Source: Candidatus Bathyarchaeota archaeon (GTDB lineage: Archaea > Thermoproteota > Bathyarchaeia > Bathyarchaeales > DTEX01). Taken from it: a DNA stretch of 9,504 bases. Location: NCBI GenBank assembly GCA_003601695.1, contig PIYH01000047.1, forward strand, positions 1 through 9,504, given 5' to 3'. The translations under genes were made by a program, and so were the position numbers. Shown piece by piece: positions 6,293 to 9,504 of the stretch (the first letter of the stretch is position 1; each line of letters opens with the position of its first letter). A model generated the notes under the pieces. The model saw nothing but the letters and a program-made list of their open reading frames with translations. It did no database searches and was not told the DNA's origin.

Positions 6293-7414
6293 ATGCCGTA
6301 TGAAAGGCTGAAGGGACTTGAAGTGAACGAATTGAGCAATAGTAGATTAAGAACGGGAATAATCTTCTCTGAGTGTTTCTTCCTTCACAGAACTGGAAGA
6401 AATCATCCAGAATCCCCAGCGAGGCTACGGGCTATTATGAGAGGAATTAATCGCCTCAATTTGTTAAAAAATAAGCGATGCGTACTCGTCAAGCCTAGAA
6501 TCGCAAAGTTAGATGAGCTTGAAATGGTTCATTCACCTAGGTACATTCGAGCTGTAAGAAAGTTCTGTAGTAGTGGAGGGGGGATTCTAGACGAGGAAAC
6601 CGGAACGTCGGTTTCGCCGGAGAGCTACACGGTTGCACGTTTAGCAGCTGGGGGAGCGATAAGAGCTGTAGATATGGTGATGGAGGGGAAGATCAGAAAT
6701 GCGTTCGTCATCTCTAGGCCGCCTGGTCATCATGCAAGCCACGCCTCAGCCTCTGGTTTTTGCATCTTTAATAATATCGCCTTGGCGGCTAAGCGTCTCA
6801 TAGATAGATTCTCATTAAGTCGCATCCTAATACTTGATATAGATGTTCATCACGGAAATGGAACTCAAGAGATATTTTATAATACTGATGAGGTTTTATA
6901 CATTAGTCTTCATGAAGATCCTTCTGAATTTCCCAGATCAGGCTTCATCGATGAAGTTGGAAATAAAAAGGGTAAAGGGTACACGGTTAACATTCCGCTT
7001 CCCTTCGGCACATCAGATCCAGCATACTGGAAAGCTTTGAAATTTATAGTGATTCCTATAGCGCTCTGTTATAAGCCTGAATTCATTCTGATATCGGCTG
7101 GTTTCGACGGATACTTTAGAGATCCCATTGGTGAGCTTCTTCTCTCCGCATCTTTGTACCTGAAAGTTTTTCAGGTAGTAATCGATCTAGCACGACGGCT
7201 TAGCGGAGACAGACTTGTAGCCATACTAGAAGGTGGTTATTGCCCGAGTTTTTTAAAGAGTATAATTCCGGCGATTTTGTTTCGGATGATGGGTATAGAA
7301 GCGATGGTTAGAGATCGTCGTCCAAGATTCAGCATAACTGTTCATAAGATTGCAGAAAAAATCATTAGGAGAGTAAAAGAGACTCAATCGAGGTTCTGGA
7401 ATCTTACTCTATGA
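6293..7414 (+). CDS. Histone deacetylase/AcuC-family zinc hydrolase
   Basis: This is a class II-type member of the arginase-deacetylase fold family, which removes acetyl groups from lysines or small acetylated amines. Visible motifs are NHPESPARL (37-45), SRPPGHHA with H146/H147 as the charge-relay pair, GFCIFNNIALAA (155-166), LDIDVHHGNGTQ (181-192) giving zinc ligands D184 and H186, ISAGFD with third ligand D272, and LEGGY with catalytic Tyr Y315. All catalytic residues are present. The C-terminus (about 335-373) is basic. The target (histone, other protein, acetylpolyamine) cannot be told from sequence. The start is uncertain: ATG 6293 lacks a ribosome site, the domain begins at residue 20, and GTG 6323 or TTG 6332 are in frame. 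If TTATATT (6271-6277) is the TATA box, transcription would begin near ATG 6293 or just after it. The last 11 bases overlap the ferredoxin gene tail to tail. Confidence 0.9.
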   Translation: MPYERLKGLEVNELSNSRLRTGIIFSECFFLHRTGRNHPESPARLRAIMRGINRLNLLKNKRCVLVKPRIAKLDELEMVHSPRYIRAVRKFCSSGGGILDEETGTSVSPESYTVARLAAGGAIRAVDMVMEGKIRNAFVISRPPGHHASHASASGFCIFNNIALAAKRLIDRFSLSRILILDIDVHHGNGTQEIFYNTDEVLYISLHEDPSEFPRSGFIDEVGNKKGKGYTVNIPLPFGTSDPAYWKALKFIVIPIALCYKPEFILISAGFDGYFRDPIGELLLSASLYLKVFQVVIDLARRLSGDRLVAILEGGYCPSFLKSIIPAILFRMMGIEAMVRDRRPRFSITVHKIAEKIIRRVKETQSRFWNLTL

Positions 7415-7586
7415 TCTCAATCGCGTTTTCCGGGCATTGAGTCTCGCATGCATGGCATGCAATGCATTCGTCTGCATTTACTGGAGAGGCTTTTTCTCCC
7501 ACCAGTTCCCAGACTCCGACGGGACACACGTCTACGCAGGTTCCACATCCAATGCATTTTTCAGTATCTATCTTTATCTCAACCAA
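7404..7586 (-). CDS. 2[4Fe-4S] ferredoxin
   Basis: This 60-aa protein has two complete cluster motifs of the form CxxCxxCxxxCP: C11, C14, C17, C21 and C41, C44, C47, C51. It is a typical low-potential soluble electron carrier, as used by archaeal 2-oxoacid:ferredoxin oxidoreductases and hydrogenases; its partners are not visible here. No in-frame ATG exists near the N-terminus. The start is TTG (7584-7586), supported by AGGTGA (7593-7598) with a 6-base spacer. An AT-rich element at 7615-7628 is a possible promoter. The 3' end overlaps the 3' end of the convergent deacetylase gene by 11 bases, so both transcripts must run into each other's coding sequence. The gene follows the small helical protein on the same strand after 79 bases. 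Confidence 0.93.
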   Translation of the reverse strand: MVEIKIDTEKCIGCGTCVDVCPVGVWELVGEKASPVNADECIACHACETQCPENAIEIIE

Positions 7587-7592
7587 CGTAAG

Positions 7593-7598
7593 TCACCT
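7593..7598 (-). promoter_or_regulatory. Ribosome binding site that decides the ferredoxin TTG start
   Basis: AGGTGA, complementary to the 16S rRNA tail, is followed by six bases and then TTG 7586. No alternative ATG or GTG fits. Confidence 0.75.
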
Positions 7599-7614
7599 TA
7601 AACTCAAAAGGGCA

Positions 7615-7628
7615 TTTTAAAAATAAAA
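7615..7628 (-). promoter_or_regulatory. AT-rich promoter element of the ferredoxin gene
   Basis: The minus strand reads TTTTATTTTTAAAA here. A transcript start about 25 bases on would fall near 7597-7600, giving a very short leader beginning at the ribosome site. The element is less specific than a true TATA consensus. Confidence 0.35.
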
Positions 7629-7665
7629 GTTTTCATGTAATCAAGAAAATGTGGGAAATAACTTA

Positions 7666-7857
7666 TTAATGTTCACGGTCTTCACATGCAAAGTCTTTAG
7701 CATTTTCCATCTGGGTGCATATCTTTTCAAATTTCTCAGAAATTTCTTCGAGTCTTTTAATGAGTAAAGATAAATCTTTCTCATGCTGTGCAAGCGTTAA
7801 TATTAATAAATCGATAAAGTTCATTGGACTTGAACTCTTAATCTTCTTATCGGACAG
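7666..7857 (-). CDS. Small helical protein of unknown function, probable CTG start
   Basis: I do not recognise this protein. From CTG 7857 it is 63 aa, beginning (M)SDKKIKSSSPMNF and ending in TAA (7666-7668); from the only ATG (7824) it is 52 aa. The segment NFIDLLILTLAQHEKD followed by LSLLIKRLEEISEKFEKI has a hydrophobic heptad pattern, consistent with one or two amphipathic helices and possible coiled-coil self-association. Two Cys lie in the C-terminal part. The CTG start is supported by AGGTGA (7864-7869) and a 6-base spacer, exactly the geometry of the ferredoxin start downstream; an in-frame stop overlaps that AGGTGA, so nothing further upstream is possible. ATG 7824 has no such site. 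A TATA-like CTTTATAG at 7910-7917 fits. It lies between the TrmB-like gene and the ferredoxin gene on the same strand, with gaps of 99 and 79 bases. Confidence 0.6.
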   Translation of the reverse strand: MSDKKIKSSSPMNFIDLLILTLAQHEKDLSLLIKRLEEISEKFEKICTQMENAKDFACEDREH

Positions 7858-7870
7858 TAGGTGTCACCTA
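7858..7870. repeat. 13-bp palindrome over the small gene's ribosome site
   Basis: TAGGTG-T-CACCTA is a perfect 6+1+6 inverted repeat that contains the AGGTGA ribosome site of the small helical gene. In the minus-strand RNA it could fold as a 5-bp stem with a GAC loop that hides the site, or serve as a protein-binding site in DNA. One or two such palindromes are expected by chance in 9.5 kb. Confidence 0.4.
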
Positions 7871-7909
7871 AGCTTGATTTTTATTCACATTTATGTAAAA
7901 ATGATGTAA

Positions 7910-7917
7910 CTATAAAG
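7910..7917 (-). promoter_or_regulatory. TATA-like box of the small helical protein gene
   Basis: The minus strand reads CTTTATAG. It predicts a transcript start near 7889 and a leader of about 30 bases to CTG 7857, containing the AGGTGA site. Confidence 0.45.
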
Positions 7918-7956
7918 AGTATATCACGGTGACTTAACTATCTATTTTATCGCTTA

Positions 7957-8787
7957 TTATAATTGAATTCTCTTAATTGCTTGACTTACTAAAAGCCAAA
8001 CAAGCCTATATAGCGCAGGGTCATTTGAAAAGATTGCTTCATCCCTTTCAAATTTTAAAAAGTAATTATCAAACTGAAGATGAGATATAAGTATATGTTC
8101 ATTGTCTATACTCACTATGATCATAGGAAGATGAAAATCGAACTCTTTAATGTCGCATATATATTTAAGCTCTCGAAGTATATGCTCAGTATTTGGTTTA
8201 TTCGCCGTAACTATCCTAATCTCTATTGATCGTCTAATAAGATCATCAAACATTTTATTAAACATCTTGTACAAGAGGATTAATCCGTTTCCATTCGTTA
8301 TTATGCAGACATTTTTCTTCGCCATAGCCAGCATCTCTTGGATCTTTTCGAAGATTCTTTCTCTTCCCTTAATAATCCATGCTAAGCATTGACGTATGTC
8401 CTCCTTAGCCTTGGCCTTTCTAAAAGCGCTTTCTAATGCTGAGACGAGAGCTTCAAGATCCTGAACTGTATCTAGGTATGTTTGTAGATGACGTTTCAAA
8501 GCAACGCTAGGTGGGGTTGGGGAGAACTTTCTGGGTGCTCCAGGTATCTCGGACACAAGTCCCATATCTATGAGTCTCTTCAGAACACTGTAGACTTTTG
8601 TTCTTGGAACTCCGCTGAGAACGCTTAGCGTTCTGGCTTTAGCTTGTCCAGCTTCAATTAAAGATATGTAAATCCTTGCCTCGTATTCCGAGAGTCCAAG
8701 ATACTCTGATAATCTTCTCCAAGTGGCGCCAGAAACAAGATTACTTCTCGTTGAGGTTCGCTTGGCCAAGCTGATGAAAACCACCAC
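7957..8787 (-). CDS. TrmB-family transcriptional regulator
   Basis: TrmB-type regulators are archaeal winged-helix proteins, often sugar-responsive. Counting from GTG 8787, the N-terminal region (about residues 24-90) carries the TrmB wHTH: YLGLSEYEARIYISLIEAG, then AKARTLSVLSGVPRTKVYSV with recognition helix, and LKRLIDMGLVSE leading to the wing, which ends in PRKFSPTPP. A coiled-coil linker (about 93-118) and a C-terminal domain of about 150 aa follow, with strands such as NVCIITNGNG and IEIRIVTANKP, resembling the phospholipase D-like TrmB middle domain. I see no obvious transporter or sugar genes nearby, so the effector is unknown. The start chosen is GTG 8787, eight bases after AGGAG (8796-8800); TTG 8793 sits too close to it, and GTG 8784 is also possible. 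A leader ORF overlaps the start. Length 276 aa is shorter than full TrmB (about 340 aa) but common for this family. Confidence 0.82.
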   Translation of the reverse strand: MVVFISLAKRTSTRSNLVSGATWRRLSEYLGLSEYEARIYISLIEAGQAKARTLSVLSGVPRTKVYSVLKRLIDMGLVSEIPGAPRKFSPTPPSVALKRHLQTYLDTVQDLEALVSALESAFRKAKAKEDIRQCLAWIIKGRERIFEKIQEMLAMAKKNVCIITNGNGLILLYKMFNKMFDDLIRRSIEIRIVTANKPNTEHILRELKYICDIKEFDFHLPMIIVSIDNEHILISHLQFDNYFLKFERDEAIFSNDPALYRLVWLLVSQAIKRIQL

Positions 8788-8893
8788 TATCAAGTCTCCT
8801 AAATACTTCGAATAAGCCTAATGTAACCGCTTGAGATGAATATCTGGCGACATCTGCAATTTTTCTGTAAACATTATTTTGTGGATTCTTCAT
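8741..8893 (-). CDS. Possible leaderless 50-aa ORF overlapping the TrmB-like gene
   Basis: I do not recognise this ORF. It begins at ATG 8893, 28 bases after the centre of the TATA-like element at 8917-8927, the spacing expected for a leaderless archaeal mRNA. It ends at TAA 8741-8743, overlapping the first 47 bases of the TrmB-like gene in another frame and spanning that gene's AGGAG site. The product starts MKNPQNNVYRKIADVARYSS and continues with a segment (QAVTLGLFEVFRRL) that could form an amphipathic helix. It uses AGA/AGG for Arg like neighbouring genes. It could be a real small protein, a leader ORF affecting TrmB translation, or chance; a 50-codon open frame is not rare, so confidence is limited. 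Confidence 0.35.
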   Translation of the reverse strand: MKNPQNNVYRKIADVARYSSQAVTLGLFEVFRRLDSGGFHQLGQANLNEK

Positions 8894-8963
8894 ATTCAAA
8901 ATCGTCTAATTGCCATCTTTATAAAAATTATTTCGTTAAACTATTCTGAATCTGATTCAAAAT
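8894..8963. repeat. Palindrome and direct repeats flanking the TrmB promoter
   Basis: TGAATC-T-GATTCA at 8947-8959 is a perfect 6+1+6 inverted repeat, 20 bases upstream of the TATA box. The 9-mer ATTCAAAAT occurs at 8955-8963, overlapping it, and again at 8894-8902 near the predicted transcript start. The two copies bracket the TATA box, an arrangement that could serve an operator, possibly for TrmB autoregulation. AT-rich repeats of this length can be fortuitous. Confidence 0.35.
8917..8927 (-). promoter_or_regulatory. TATA-like box upstream of the TrmB-like gene
   Basis: The minus strand reads TTTTTATAAAG. It predicts a transcript start near 8893-8896. That leaves about 105-110 bases before the TrmB-like GTG 8787, an unusually long leader for an archaeal gene, but places ATG 8893 at the very 5' end. 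Confidence 0.5.
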
Positions 8964-8976
8964 TAGAATATATGTT

Positions 8977-9504
8977 TTATGCGACTTCTTCTTGAAACCT
9001 CAGAAGAATTTCAGAAATTCTACCTTCAGCTCGTCTTTTTATGCCATTATACTCATCTATAAGCTTCTTTTTGACATCTGCGGAGATTTCTCCACGTCTA
9101 AACCTAGCCTCAACATGTTCAATGTTAGCGTTTAACATTTCAATCTCAGCTTCAGCCGTCTCAAGGTCTCTCAGCATCTCTCCATATCTCTCAGTCACGG
9201 CAGATATCTGTTCTTTAAGATCCATTAGTCTTTTATTTAGCGCCGCTAACCTCCGATCTAAAGATTCTCTTCTAAGCTTTAATCTTCTTCTAGAAATTTT
9301 ACCTCTCCTGAACTGCTTTCGCAACGACTGAAGATCAACGTATAGTCTCCTTCTTTCTTCATAAACTTTGATAAACTCCCTCAGGACATTAGGAGGAACA
9401 GTGGCGGTAATAACTGCGGGTTTGATGAGTCTCCTAACGAAGAACACCACCACAGTGAGTGAACCAAACACAGCTGTCCATATCAGGGGTCTAAATATTC
9501 TCCA
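8977..9504 (-). CDS. Membrane-anchored coiled-coil protein, N-terminus outside the window
   Basis: I do not recognise a named family. The frame is open to the window edge (175 codons visible), so GTG 9471 is probably internal and the gene is 5'-partial here. The first visible residues (WRIFRPLIWTAVFGSL then TVVVFFVRR) contain a single hydrophobic segment of about 17 residues bounded by Arg, a likely transmembrane anchor. The rest is highly charged and helical, with almost no Gly or Pro. Counting from GTG 9471, FRRGKIS (54-60) and FRRGEIS (124-130) recur exactly 70 residues apart, each followed by about 30 residues of Arg/Lys/Glu-rich heptads, which suggests two helical hairpins from an internal duplication. 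Such proteins often act as scaffolds at membranes, but no specific role can be assigned. It ends at TAA 8977-8979; the TrmB-like gene follows on the same strand. Confidence 0.7.
   Translation of the reverse strand, partial: WRIFRPLIWTAVFGSLTVVVFFVRRLIKPAVITATVPPNVLREFIKVYEERRRLYVDLQSLRKQFRRGKISRRRLKLRRESLDRRLAALNKRLMDLKEQISAVTERYGEMLRDLETAEAEIEMLNANIEHVEARFRRGEISADVKKKLIDEYNGIKRRAEGRISEILLRFQEEVA

Noticed and set aside
7715..7909. 64-codon plus-strand frame in the spacer after the ferredoxin gene
   Set aside because: No ribosome site. The opposite strand carries a better candidate (7666-7857, -) with a strong ribosome site and a regular helical pattern.
7589..7936. 9-mer GGTGACTTA in inverted orientation at 7589-7597 (-) and 7928-7936 (+), flanking the small gene
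   Set aside because: One copy is explained by the ferredoxin ribosome site, and a 9-base match within about 350 bases is expected by chance.
9041..9331. 96-codon plus-strand frame opposite the coiled-coil protein
   Set aside because: Its Ser/Leu-rich product is the expected mirror of an Arg/Glu/Lys-rich coding strand.

Overview
The window looks like a moderately AT-rich archaeal chromosome segment. The evidence is a MptA-type GTP cyclohydrolase, a TrmB-family regulator, a class II-type histone deacetylase homologue, TATA-like boxes about 25 bp before likely transcript starts, T-tract ends instead of GC-rich hairpin terminators, strong anti-16S sites (GGAGG, AGGTGA) and frequent GTG/TTG starts. 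A lineage such as Bathyarchaeia or another TACK-like group is plausible, but this is inference; no taxonomic marker is present.

Layout. 6-1022 (+): an aldolase of the KDPG/KHG class I family fused to a C-terminal glyoxalase-fold (VOC) domain. 1023-1590: no recognised gene, but a long open frame that may be a remnant or an orphan. 1591-2013 (+): a short MoaE-like molybdopterin synthase large subunit. 2014-2535: noncoding as far as I can see, ending in a clear promoter. 2536-3738 (+): a divergent glutamate dehydrogenase-family enzyme. 3858-4634 (+): MptA. 4829-6208 (-): adenylosuccinate lyase PurB, convergent with mptA across a spacer with possible hairpins. 6293-7414 (+): a histone deacetylase/AcuC-family hydrolase, divergent from purB and overlapping tail to tail with the next gene. 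7404-7586 (-): a 2[4Fe-4S] ferredoxin with a TTG start. 7666-7857 (-): an unannotated 52-63 aa helical protein, apparently with a CTG start. 7957-8787 (-): a TrmB-like regulator, preceded by an overlapping, possibly leaderless 50-aa ORF (8741-8893, -). 8977-9504 (-): the visible part of a membrane-anchored coiled-coil protein with a duplicated helical-hairpin motif.

The genes are mostly housekeeping or central metabolism (sugar-acid cleavage, molybdenum cofactor, nitrogen assimilation, pterin or deazaguanine synthesis, purine synthesis, electron transfer), apparently in single-gene transcription units. I see no CRISPR array, transposase, phage gene, tRNA or rRNA. No multigene undescribed system is evident. 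The points most worth a second look are the aldolase-VOC fusion, the CTG-start small protein, the possible leader ORF before the TrmB gene, the variant active sites of MoaE and the glutamate dehydrogenase homologue, and the duplicated coiled-coil protein.
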